From: Clostridia bacterium | Lineage (GTDB): Bacteria > Bacillota > Clostridia > Oscillospirales > Acutalibacteraceae | NCBI GenBank assembly: GCA_017425745.1 | Contig: JAFOXT010000392.1 | Span: 1-9,141 of the forward strand | Length of the DNA stretch: 9,141 nt | Reading direction: 5' to 3' | Shown: positions 1-6,870 of the stretch, piece after piece | Layout of the letters: the number at the start of each line of letters is the position of its first letter | How positions within the stretch are numbered: position 1 is the first letter of the stretch | Notes under the pieces: model-generated | The model's input: only the letters and a program-made list of their open reading frames with translations | Database searches by the model: none | What the model was told of the DNA's origin: nothing | Translations under genes and position numbers: made by a program

Positions 1-27
1 GGGATTTGGTATTACAATAGCTTTCAT
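1..27 (-). CDS. 5' fragment of a probable second medium-chain (zinc) dehydrogenase
   Basis: Only the first nine codons are inside the window, reading MKAIVIPNP. This opening is typical of zinc-dependent medium-chain alcohol or polyol dehydrogenases, whose first beta strand commonly begins MKA(I/L)V. The ATG (25-27) lies one base after the TAA of the preceding dehydrogenase (TAA-A-ATG). A GAGGA ribosome site sits eight bases upstream, inside the last codons of that gene. This arrangement favours a real, translationally coupled gene over a chance ATG. If the family call is right, two related dehydrogenases are encoded in tandem at the end of the mannosidase operon. Nine residues cannot prove a family, so the existence of the gene is better supported than its function. 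Confidence 0.55.
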
Positions 28-28
28 T

Positions 29-1234
29 TTATTTGTCCTCTTCTATATAGTCTTTGTTCCAGATTACACCGGTTTTAAGAGGTGCACCCTTGCAGAAAAT
101 CTTGTTTTCATAAGCGTCAAGAGGATCTCTTATAAATTCATCCTTATCAATAAGCTCGACCACTTCGTCATAGCGTGAGTCAACAAGAACCTCAATTGCC
201 TTTTCCATATGTGACTGACGGAAGTTGATTGAAGCGAAAATAAGGTGATTTTCAAAGCCGAAGGGCATTGTGTCATAAGACACAACGGGACCCAGTGAAA
301 AGCTGTTATAAACACCGTTACAGCCGAGAACCTTATACTGAAAAGCTACTCTGTGTTCAACTGAAGCACCGCTTGTGCCAACAAACATTGTTGCTCTGCC
401 GCCAAGCTTTTCTATAATCCTCTGAGCAGTTTCTTCCTCAGTAAGTCCTGAGGTGCAAAGGTAGTCTGCCTTTGCAATTTCTTTTGAGAAAACTACCTTT
501 TTACAGCTTTCGTCACTTCTTCCCACAAAGAGGATTTCAGCGTCGGGGTGGTTTTTTCTTATCTGGTCGGCAATGAAAAGACCTGTCATACCAAGACCGA
601 AAACTACTGTCTTTCTGAAAATATTATCCTTTGCGAGCTTTCTTGCTTCAGCTTCGGAGCACTTGTGCTTTGCCATTTCAACACGGAAATTCTGTGCTTC
701 GCCAAGGTCTTCCATTCTTTCAAGCTGGAAGATTGCACAGGCATAAGGGTCAGCAAAGGAAAGCTTTTTTGCAACAGACAAGGGAAGCTTACTGAGTCCC
801 TCATACTCCTTCGGAAGATGAAGGAGCATATCAGGATTGAAGTAGTTTTTATCGCAGAAAAGTCCGTCTGCCTGGTCGCAGCCGTATTCAAAATAGGTTT
901 CGTCTTCTGTGTAGCGTGTGGGGTCATAGCTGTCACCGCCACGGATAAGAACAATTGCAAAGCGATTCTCTGAAGGTACCCATACAACACCCTCGTGACC
1001 GTTGATAAGACGGCTTTCACCCTCAGGGAATTTCTTTAAGAGCTTGCCTTCTCTGCCCATTTTCATAAGTTCAAAGTCTGTTCCGCAAAAGCCCTGAAAA
1101 ACCGGCCATGCCTCTACGCCCTTATATAAGGGCTCACCGCGAAGACGCTGTCTTTCGGGATTTATTAAGTTTATTTCACCGTATTTAATCGGCAAATCTT
1201 TATCGTTCTGAAAATATGTACCGTAAGTTTTCAT
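29..1234 (-). CDS. Medium-chain zinc-dependent dehydrogenase, glucose-dehydrogenase-like
   Basis: A 401-residue cytosolic NAD(P)-dependent oxidoreductase of the MDR superfamily, most like glucose 1-dehydrogenases with the Glu_dehyd_C-type nucleotide domain. The N-terminal GroES-like domain shows the catalytic-zinc residues: C50 in GFCGTD, H80-E81 in GHEG, and D162 in ADPYACA where many relatives have EP. The Rossmann glycine motif GLGMTG is at 213-218. Its second strand ends in VGRSDE, whose R239 and S240 could favour NADP, though this is a weak hint. The usual four-cysteine structural-zinc loop is absent. The corresponding region (about 97-128) has only C119 and C127, set in a RGGDSYDP...YTEDETYFEYG segment that fits the polar loop of glucose dehydrogenases. 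The ATG is preceded by AAGGTGG. The gene follows the alkaline phosphatase by 13 bases, so it is likely in the same operon. The dehydrogenase class is secure. The sugar or polyol substrate is not known. Confidence 0.85.
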   Translation of the reverse strand: MKTYGTYFQNDKDLPIKYGEINLINPERQRLRGEPLYKGVEAWPVFQGFCGTDFELMKMGREGKLLKKFPEGESRLINGHEGVVWVPSENRFAIVLIRGGDSYDPTRYTEDETYFEYGCDQADGLFCDKNYFNPDMLLHLPKEYEGLSKLPLSVAKKLSFADPYACAIFQLERMEDLGEAQNFRVEMAKHKCSEAEARKLAKDNIFRKTVVFGLGMTGLFIADQIRKNHPDAEILFVGRSDESCKKVVFSKEIAKADYLCTSGLTEEETAQRIIEKLGGRATMFVGTSGASVEHRVAFQYKVLGCNGVYNSFSLGPVVSYDTMPFGFENHLIFASINFRQSHMEKAIEVLVDSRYDEVVELIDKDEFIRDPLDAYENKIFCKGAPLKTGVIWNKDYIEEDK

Positions 1235-1247
1235 TTTTCCACCTTAA

Positions 1248-2378
1248 TTATTTTACCATAACCTTTACAGGGAAGTCATCCTCAGTAAAGCCTAATGTAT
1301 AAGCGATTCTGATGGGGATTTCATAGTTGTTGAGCTTTTCGCCGCCTGAAACAATTTTATCTGAGCCATAAACAAGCACGGGAATATTCACAGCAGTGTG
1401 TCCGCCGCTTGTGTACTTGTATTCGCCCTTTTTGAGAGTAAGTCCGCCTGTTTCGTGGTCAGCAGTTACAACAACAAGTGTTTCACCGTCTGCCTTTGCA
1501 TAATCAAGCATAGCCTTGATTGTTCTGTCAAAGCTGAGTGTAGCCTCAGTTGTTTTTTCTGAATCGTTGCTGTGTGAATGCTTGTCAATATGCGCACCCT
1601 CAATCATAAGGAAGAAGCCTTCGTCTGTATCGTCAAGAAGGTCAACAGCCTTGACAGCCATCTGTTCAAGAGTGGGTGTGTTTGCATCTGACTGCTCAAG
1701 AGTCCAGAGATTGTTTGTGAACTGTGCATAGCTTCTGCTGCCCTCAGTAAGATTCATCATTTCGTTATATGAAACAACATATTCAAAGCCGTTTGCTTCT
1801 GCAGCACTCTTTGTTGCAACGCCGTTTGCGTGACCCCAGATAAGATCAATATCAGAGGTGAGCTGATCGTTAGTAAGGTCCTCGGTGTTACCTCTGTCTG
1901 AGGAATGAGCTGAGAATGAAGCGGGAGTTGCGCCTGTTGTATCGTCAGTTGTGATTACACCTGTCATCATACCTCTTTCCTTGCAGAGCTCTGTAATATT
2001 CTTGGGATATGAATACTTGGGTGTTTTGTCAATAGGGTCAACACCGATAGCACTGTTTGCTGTTCTGATACCGCAAGCAAGAGCTGTACCGCCTGCTGCA
2101 CTGTCAGTAACTCTGTTTGTGAATGAACGTGTTCTTGACTGACCGTCATACGGGAAGGTATCCATAACAAGGTCTATGTTTCTTTCAGCCTTTGTTTTTT
2201 CAAGGTGATTGAAGCCCATACCGTCACCGATAAGGTAAATTACATTTTTGATTTCGCTTTTGTGATAGGTTGAAGCGTCCTTTGTTTTTGCAGGAATGTT
2301 AAAGCCTGTGATTGTGCCGAGAACAAGTGCTGTTGAAATAAGAATTGAAATGATTTTTGTCATAAACTGAGCTGACAT
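1248..2378 (-). CDS. Exported alkaline phosphatase (PhoA family)
   Basis: A 376-residue alkaline phosphatase that hydrolyses phosphomonoesters outside the cytoplasm. Residues 1 to about 30 form a signal peptide or membrane anchor: a short start containing one lysine, then the hydrophobic run IISILISTALVLG. There is no lipobox cysteine. The mature part carries the family's metal and catalytic residues in order: D52 (GDGMG), nucleophile S93 in TDSAAGG, T151 in ATPAS, phosphate-binding R162 in SSDR, E260/D265/H269 in EGAHIDKHSH, D307-H308 in ADHETGG, and H327 in GGHT. The position matching E. coli D153 is a glycine (G149). The protein is shorter than E. coli PhoA (about 450 mature residues), so peripheral insertions are missing while the active site is complete. 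AGGAG seven bases before the ATG supports this start over Met6, which has no ribosome site. It lies 23 bases after the beta-mannosidase stop. I see no Pho-box-like control of its own, and it probably depends on the mannosidase promoter. Confidence 0.93.
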   Translation of the reverse strand: MSAQFMTKIISILISTALVLGTITGFNIPAKTKDASTYHKSEIKNVIYLIGDGMGFNHLEKTKAERNIDLVMDTFPYDGQSRTRSFTNRVTDSAAGGTALACGIRTANSAIGVDPIDKTPKYSYPKNITELCKERGMMTGVITTDDTTGATPASFSAHSSDRGNTEDLTNDQLTSDIDLIWGHANGVATKSAAEANGFEYVVSYNEMMNLTEGSRSYAQFTNNLWTLEQSDANTPTLEQMAVKAVDLLDDTDEGFFLMIEGAHIDKHSHSNDSEKTTEATLSFDRTIKAMLDYAKADGETLVVVTADHETGGLTLKKGEYKYTSGGHTAVNIPVLVYGSDKIVSGGEKLNNYEIPIRIAYTLGFTEDDFPVKVMVK

Positions 2379-2401
2379 AATAATTCTCCTTTTAAATTTT
2401 T

Positions 2402-4933
2402 TTACTTTGTTTTCTGTGCATAGTAAACGAACTGACCGATTGAGTCGGGTCTTGCTGCAAGCTTAAGTCTTTGAGCAAGGTCGTAAAGCTCTGTGCTCTT
2501 GGGCTCAATTACATTTGCACACATAAGACTGAAGCTGTTCATCTGCTCTTCTGCAGTGAATTTTTCATCGAGCTTCATTCTTACAGTTACGCTTTCGCCG
2601 GGAAGAATATCAAAATAGTTATCTGAAAGAGGCAGAGTTGACAGACTGCTTTCCACTCTTACAAGTCGTGCAAAAATATCACTCTTCACTGTAATTGCAA
2701 TTTCATCACCCTCAAGAGCAGTTGAAAGGCTCATAGAAGGCTCTCTCATCTTAAGGTCCTTTTCAGGCTTGAAGAGATAGGTTTTTTCTGAAAGAAGCTC
2801 TCCGTTCTCATAAAGCTCAGCCTTTATACCGATTTTTGAAAGGTCATATTTTGCCTTAAGCTGCTTTTCATAAATTGTGAAGCATTCCATATTCTTAAGT
2901 GCTTCAACAGTGAAATCACGGCTTTTTTCCTGAATAACGCCCTTTTCAAAATCAAAGATTCTGCACTTGAGAGTCACCTTTTGATCTTCTGCCTTATCGT
3001 TGAGAATATGAAGCTTAATCTTTCTGTCAACGTCTTCAATTGAAACAGAAACGGGAGCAAAGAAATGCTTTGCTCTGTACTGAAGAGCCTTATAGTTGCC
3101 GTAGTAGTCCATACTTGCCCATGAGCACACACCCCAGCAATCGTTGAACTGCCAATAAATTGAGCCGTTGCATCTGCCCTTGTTTCTTCTCCAATGCTCA
3201 GTTGCGTCGCTGATACATTCAAGCTGAGTAACCTGTGAAAGATAGATAAGGTCTTCAAACTTCTTCGGGATACGGAAACGGGACGCAATATAATAAAGCA
3301 TTTTATCGTTACCTGTATTACACTTCTGATGAGCTGAGAATACGGGTGAATGAATATCGTAGTCGCTTTCCTTTGCAAAGGTACGGATTGTTTTGATATC
3401 AGGAAGTGATTCAAAGCCGAACTCACTGCAGAAGCGGGTCATTCTCTTGCGGTAATACTTCATATTCTGAAGTCCGTGCCATACTGCCCAGAGGTGTGTG
3501 TCGCCGTGGTTATCACCGTCAACATCCTTCATATGCTCTGTACCGCAGGGTGAACCGGGAATAAAGGGTGTGTCTTCGTCATATTTTCTTACCTCAGCAG
3601 GAAGAATATCATAGAAGAACTTTTCTGTCCACTTGATATACCTGGGGAAGTTTATCCAGCCCATAGCCATAGCTTCAATTTCGTTGTTACCGCTCCAGAT
3701 TGCAAGAGATGGATGACTGCGAAGACGCTTGATGTTGTATTCAATTTCTTTCTTTACGTTTTCAAGGAATGCCTCGTCAAAGAAAGGATAAGGCTGACAG
3801 GCAAACATAAAGTCCTGCCAAAGAAGAATACCCTTTTTATCGCAAAGGTCATAGAAGGTGTCGCTTTCGTAGTATCCGCCGCCCCAGATTCTTATCATAT
3901 TCATATTTGAATAAAGAGCAGTATCAAGAAGATATTCAATTTTATCCTCAGTAAAGCGTGTGGGAAGTGAGTCACCGGGAATAAAGTTTGCACCCTTTGC
4001 AAACACGGGCACACCGTTAAGGAAGAAGCGGAAGTTTGAGCCGTATTCATCGGCGCTTCTGTCAAGCTCAATTGTGCGAAGACCGATTTTTCTTTCAGCT
4101 GTATGTACAACCTTTCTGCCCTTTTTCAGAACTGCCTTAACAGTATAAAGAGCCTGCTCCTTTTTGCCGCTGAGCTCATAAGTCCACCAGAGCTCGGGAT
4201 TTTCAACGGTAAATTCGCCTTTATCGCCCTTTACCTTCATCTCCTCACCCTTGGGTGAAACAAGGCTGATTTCTGCCTTTTCGCCCTCATAAAGGTCAGC
4301 TTCAAGCTTCACGCTTACTGTAAATGAACCGTCGTCGTTTTTCTTCTGACGGATTTTCATATCAGTGATTTTGCCTGAGCTTCTGAATTCAATAAAAATG
4401 TCGCCTGTAATACCGCTTACGGGAAGAACCGGACCCCAGTCCCAACCGAAATGGCACTGTGGCTTTCTGATTCTGATAATACCGTTCTGACCGTTTGCGT
4501 TAGCGGGAGTTTTCTCTTTTTCATAACGCTCTTTTACGTAATTTACGGGTGATTCAAAGGTAAGGCTGAGAACGTTTTCGCCTTCTTTAAGATACTTCTT
4601 TATATCGTATTCATAAGCAAGGTGGCAGTTTTCTGCTTCACCGAATTTTTCACCGTTAAGGTAAAGAGTACAGATTGTATCAAGCTGTTTACATATAAGA
4701 GTAATTTTCTCTTCTTTAAGCTCGTCAGCTGTAATATCAAAGGTCTTTTCATAAGTCCAGTCGCGCTCAGCTACCCAATAAACGTCCTTTTCATTTTCTC
4801 CGTCAAAGGGGTCTGCAATTATGCCTGCATTCATAAGGTCAAGATAGTTTGTGCCGGGCACTGCGCCGTCAAGTGAATACTCACCGAAAGCATCTTTTAA
4901 AAGCCAGCTGCCTGTAAGTTTTTTTGTTGTCAT
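2402..4933 (-). CDS. Beta-mannosidase, glycoside hydrolase family 2
   Basis: An 843-residue retaining exo-beta-mannosidase that releases mannose from the non-reducing end of beta-mannosides such as manno-oligosaccharides or Man-beta-1,4-GlcNAc. With no signal peptide it should act in the cytoplasm on imported oligosaccharides. Numbering from the ATG at 4933, a jelly-roll sugar-binding domain spans about 1-180 (GWDWGP at 163-168). An immunoglobulin-like domain follows to about 285. A TIM barrel covers about 290-600, with RIWGGGYYE at 348-356, acid/base E418 in WSGNNE, nucleophile E504 in CSEFGFES, and YWQFNDCW near 593-600. C-terminal Ig-like domains complete the protein. The length is normal for the family. 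An in-frame TTG at 4963 would add ten residues, but it falls at the predicted transcription start and has no ribosome site. The ATG at 4933 has AGAGGTG six bases upstream and is preferred. It is the first gene of its operon, under the promoter at 4968-4996. Confidence 0.95.
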   Translation of the reverse strand: MTTKKLTGSWLLKDAFGEYSLDGAVPGTNYLDLMNAGIIADPFDGENEKDVYWVAERDWTYEKTFDITADELKEEKITLICKQLDTICTLYLNGEKFGEAENCHLAYEYDIKKYLKEGENVLSLTFESPVNYVKERYEKEKTPANANGQNGIIRIRKPQCHFGWDWGPVLPVSGITGDIFIEFRSSGKITDMKIRQKKNDDGSFTVSVKLEADLYEGEKAEISLVSPKGEEMKVKGDKGEFTVENPELWWTYELSGKKEQALYTVKAVLKKGRKVVHTAERKIGLRTIELDRSADEYGSNFRFFLNGVPVFAKGANFIPGDSLPTRFTEDKIEYLLDTALYSNMNMIRIWGGGYYESDTFYDLCDKKGILLWQDFMFACQPYPFFDEAFLENVKKEIEYNIKRLRSHPSLAIWSGNNEIEAMAMGWINFPRYIKWTEKFFYDILPAEVRKYDEDTPFIPGSPCGTEHMKDVDGDNHGDTHLWAVWHGLQNMKYYRKRMTRFCSEFGFESLPDIKTIRTFAKESDYDIHSPVFSAHQKCNTGNDKMLYYIASRFRIPKKFEDLIYLSQVTQLECISDATEHWRRNKGRCNGSIYWQFNDCWGVCSWASMDYYGNYKALQYRAKHFFAPVSVSIEDVDRKIKLHILNDKAEDQKVTLKCRIFDFEKGVIQEKSRDFTVEALKNMECFTIYEKQLKAKYDLSKIGIKAELYENGELLSEKTYLFKPEKDLKMREPSMSLSTALEGDEIAITVKSDIFARLVRVESSLSTLPLSDNYFDILPGESVTVRMKLDEKFTAEEQMNSFSLMCANVIEPKSTELYDLAQRLKLAARPDSIGQFVYYAQKTK

Positions 4934-4937
4934 AATG

Positions 4938-4944
4938 CACCTCT
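4938..4944 (-). promoter_or_regulatory. Ribosome binding site fixing the beta-mannosidase start
   Basis: The minus strand reads AGAGGTG followed by CATT and the ATG at 4931-4933, a good Shine-Dalgarno spacing. The competing upstream starts, an ATG at 4946-4948 and a TTG at 4961-4963, have no such site. The TTG also sits at the predicted +1, so it could not be served by a leader. Confidence 0.7.
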
Positions 4945-4967
4945 TCATATTATTTTTTGCCAATTTA

Positions 4968-4996
4968 ATAATACCATTTTCGCTAATTCAAGTCAA
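4968..4996 (-). promoter_or_regulatory. SigA-type promoter of the mannosidase-phosphatase-dehydrogenase operon
   Basis: On the minus strand, TTGACT (-35, 4991-4996) and TATTAT (-10, 4968-4973) are separated by exactly 17 bases. A TG one base before the -10 makes it an extended -10. The start of transcription should fall near 4961, giving a leader of about 27 bases before the ATG at 4933. The -35 box begins one base past the U-tract of the preceding terminator, so the two signals abut without sharing bases. I see no clear operator or cre-like site in the short leader. Confidence 0.8.
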
Positions 4997-4997
4997 C

Positions 4998-5036
4998 AAA
5001 AAAATCGTTCAAAACATTACGCCTTGAACGATTTTT
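4998..5036 (-). terminator. Intrinsic terminator after the AcnX operon
   Basis: A perfect 13-base inverted repeat has arms at 5000-5012 and 5024-5036 (core ATCGTTCAA / TTGAACGAT) and an 11-base loop. Read on the minus strand it ends in a run of seven T residues (complement of 4998-5004), the standard form of a rho-independent terminator. It lies 36 bases after the swivel-subunit stop codon. The stem is AT-rich at its base, which lowers its stability. The plus-strand reading also ends in T residues, but there is no plus-strand gene for it to serve. Confidence 0.85.
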
Positions 5037-5072
5037 ATAATTAATTTTACCGATTCTGTCTGAAGCCTGAAA

Positions 5073-5516
5073 TCAGCCTACTTCTACAACACCGTCGGCC
5101 TTGATTGTGATTTTCATTCCGTCCTTTACATAAGCGAGGAATTCATCACCAAGTGAGTCAACAACGGGCATTGAGCAATCATCTACCCAAACGTCAGCAA
5201 GCACTGCGCCTGCAACTGCAAGTGAGTCAATGGGATTTGAGAAAAGCATACAAGCAGGATTCTTTTTGAGGGCACATGCACAGTAAAGCACAAGACCGCC
5301 TGTTGTTGAGCCGATTGTCTGAGGAAGACAAAGAGCCTTGTTTAAAAGTGATTTGCCGTAAAGCTCCTGATTGTTCTGATCGCCGCACTTTACTTCCTTG
5401 TCACCGAACTGAAGTGCGTTCTGGAATGATGCAAGTGTGTTGAAGCCCTGAGTTGTAACAACTGCTTCGGCTGTAACTTCACCGGGAGTAATAACTCTGC
5501 CTTTAAACTGTTTCAT
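5073..5516 (-). CDS. Aconitase X swivel (small) subunit, DUF126 family
   Basis: A 147-residue protein matching the AcnX swivel domain (formerly DUF126), which packs on the AcnX catalytic subunit and completes its active site. Family features seen are the opening RVITPGEVTAEA, a central GKSLLNKALCLP strand, the GSTTG loop at 69-73 (equivalent to the catalytic-serine loop, candidate S70), and the PACMLFSNPIDSLAVAGAVLADV segment. Compared with the usual pattern as I remember it, the Arg before the GS loop is Ile68, and the conserved Gly/His-Pro stretch before the GKxL strand is replaced by CGDQNNQELYG, suggesting a divergent subfamily. The ATG overlaps the catalytic-subunit stop by one base (TAATG). 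A strong AGGAGGT at 5525-5531 lies eight bases upstream, so translation is coupled and well driven. Many relatives are fused to the large subunit. Here they are separate, as in type II AcnX. Confidence 0.85.
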   Translation of the reverse strand: MKQFKGRVITPGEVTAEAVVTTQGFNTLASFQNALQFGDKEVKCGDQNNQELYGKSLLNKALCLPQTIGSTTGGLVLYCACALKKNPACMLFSNPIDSLAVAGAVLADVWVDDCSMPVVDSLGDEFLAYVKDGMKITIKADGVVEVG

Positions 5517-6790
5517 TATTTCTTACCTCCTGTAATCATGCTTAAGATTTCTTCATCTCTGTAATATCTTGAGGTTGTGTATGTGCGAAGCTTGTTTGAT
5601 GAGGTAATTACAGGCATAGCCTTACAGAGAGGATTGTTCATATACATAAGAGGACAGATATATGATGTGATTACGCCGGTTGCCTTAAGGCGTGCAGCAT
5701 ATTCTGTCTTATAGAACTGCTCGAGCACCTTGGGAGCTGCTGTAAGAACGGTGGGAATTGTAACCTTTTTCTGGCCGTTCTTTCTGAGAGAAGCTTCAAT
5801 GTTATCTGTCCAGTCCTTAAGCTGCTGAAGTGAAAGATGAGGACAGCCAACAAAGCAAAGCTTGGGAGTTGCATCGGGCTTCTTCCAGATAACGGGATAG
5901 TTATTCTGAACTCTCTGAAGCTCTGCATCATCGATGATGTATTCCTTAGCGCCTTCTGCGATGAGCTTTTCACCCTCTTCAGCTGCTTCGGGAGTGAGCT
6001 TGTCAATGTGATAAAGACCTACTGCACCGTTTGAAGCTGTTGCAGCACCGAAGTCCTTAAGGTATGAGCAAGCTGAATCGTTAAGCTCAGTGCCGATCCA
6101 CTTATCAAGACCCATTACATAAGGAACATCTTCCATAACCTTCATACCGATTGCTGAGCCGAGAAGCTGAGCCTCGGGCTTCTTTGTTGTTTCAACCTTG
6201 ATTACCCATGTAGCCTTTCTGCCTTCGTCTGTAAGAAGACCGAAGTAAGGTACATAACCAACGATTGAGCCCATAATATCAATAATACCTGAGTTACGGT
6301 TACATCTTGCGCCGAGAACTGAGTTAGCGTAAACAACAGCACTTGATTCTGCCCATGAAAGAATGTCACCCTTCTTGGGCTTGTTGCCTACTTCGTCCAT
6401 ATAGCAGGTACATGTGAAAGCATCGTTGTTGAGAAGACCGAGGTCCTTAAGCTGCTTTTCATAGAAATCCTGCTTTGTGTACATAAACTTATTGAAAATA
6501 AGATTCTGAAGGAAGTTTGCGGGAACATTTTTATCAATAGGTCTGGGGTCAACTGAGAACTTCTGACCTGAAATTACACCTGCATCAAGAAGTGTCTGCA
6601 TAAGGTCATATACGGGTGACATAACCTTAAGACCGAAGGATGTTACAAGGTGGTTGTAATCTGATGTGATAGGTACAAGCTTTTCTGCACCGAAAGCTTC
6701 ACCGTACATAACAAGAGTTTTCATAACTTTAGCCATTGTTTCGCCTTTTGAGCCGTTAAGAATGGCTTGCTGTTCCTGAGTTAAAATCAT
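5516..6790 (-). CDS. Aconitase X catalytic (large) subunit, DUF521 family
   Basis: A 424-residue AcnX catalytic subunit, an Fe-S dehydratase of the aconitase superfamily expected to remove water from a hydroxy acid. Characterised relatives act on cis-3-hydroxy-L-proline in bacteria or mevalonate 5-phosphate in archaea. Family marks in order are LTQEQQAILNGSKGE at the N-terminus, TCTCY at 126-130 (family form TCTPY), WAESSAVVYANSVLGARCNRNSG at 146-168 (family form usually GARTNREGG), VGCPH at 314-318, and a C-terminal cysteine (C379) before SSNK. C127, C316 and C379 are plausible cluster ligands. C129 and C163 are extra. ATG choice is supported by AAAAGGAGAAG upstream. It overlaps the swivel gene by one base and follows the ene-reductase by 80 bases containing a hairpin. 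Family assignment is firm. Substrate is unknown, and the motif changes argue against copying an annotation from characterised members. Confidence 0.9.
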   Translation of the reverse strand: MILTQEQQAILNGSKGETMAKVMKTLVMYGEAFGAEKLVPITSDYNHLVTSFGLKVMSPVYDLMQTLLDAGVISGQKFSVDPRPIDKNVPANFLQNLIFNKFMYTKQDFYEKQLKDLGLLNNDAFTCTCYMDEVGNKPKKGDILSWAESSAVVYANSVLGARCNRNSGIIDIMGSIVGYVPYFGLLTDEGRKATWVIKVETTKKPEAQLLGSAIGMKVMEDVPYVMGLDKWIGTELNDSACSYLKDFGAATASNGAVGLYHIDKLTPEAAEEGEKLIAEGAKEYIIDDAELQRVQNNYPVIWKKPDATPKLCFVGCPHLSLQQLKDWTDNIEASLRKNGQKKVTIPTVLTAAPKVLEQFYKTEYAARLKATGVITSYICPLMYMNNPLCKAMPVITSSNKLRTYTTSRYYRDEEILSMITGGKK

Positions 6791-6826
6791 GATGATCTTC
6801 TCCTTTTTAATATTCTTTATAGGTCA

Positions 6827-6858
6827 GGCAGCCGGGCAGACACCATCTGCCCGATGCC
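6827..6858 (-). other. Intercistronic mRNA hairpin between ene-reductase and AcnX genes
   Basis: CGGGCAGA (6833-6840) pairs perfectly with TCTGCCCG (6846-6853) across a five-base loop. After a small internal bulge, GGCA (6827-6830) pairs with TGCC (6855-6858), giving 12 pairs in all. It is markedly GC-rich against AT-rich flanks and lies 13 bases past the ene-reductase stop codon (6871-6873). No U-tract follows in the direction of transcription, so it is not a standard terminator. It could protect the upstream message from 3' decay, mark a processing site or cause partial attenuation. Confidence 0.6.
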
Positions 6859-6870
6859 GGAAATTTTAAA

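Noticed and set aside
548..973. Plus-strand open frame of 141 codons
   Set aside because: It is antisense to the zinc dehydrogenase, whose motifs establish the real frame. The composition is cysteine- and phenylalanine-rich as expected of a shadow frame.
4934..4963. TTG-initiated N-terminal extension of the beta-mannosidase
   Set aside because: The TTG coincides with the predicted transcription start, and the good ribosome site serves the ATG at 4933.
5073..6790. Isopropylmalate isomerase or classical aconitase large and small subunits
   Set aside because: The two-subunit layout is similar, but the TCTC, ESSAVVYANSVLGAR and GCPH motifs are AcnX motifs, and the small protein matches the AcnX swivel family rather than LeuD.
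6827..6858. Intrinsic terminator between ene-reductase and AcnX
   Set aside because: The stem is strong, but the following minus-strand sequence (TGACCTATAAAG) has no U-tract, and I found no convincing promoter for AcnX in the gap.
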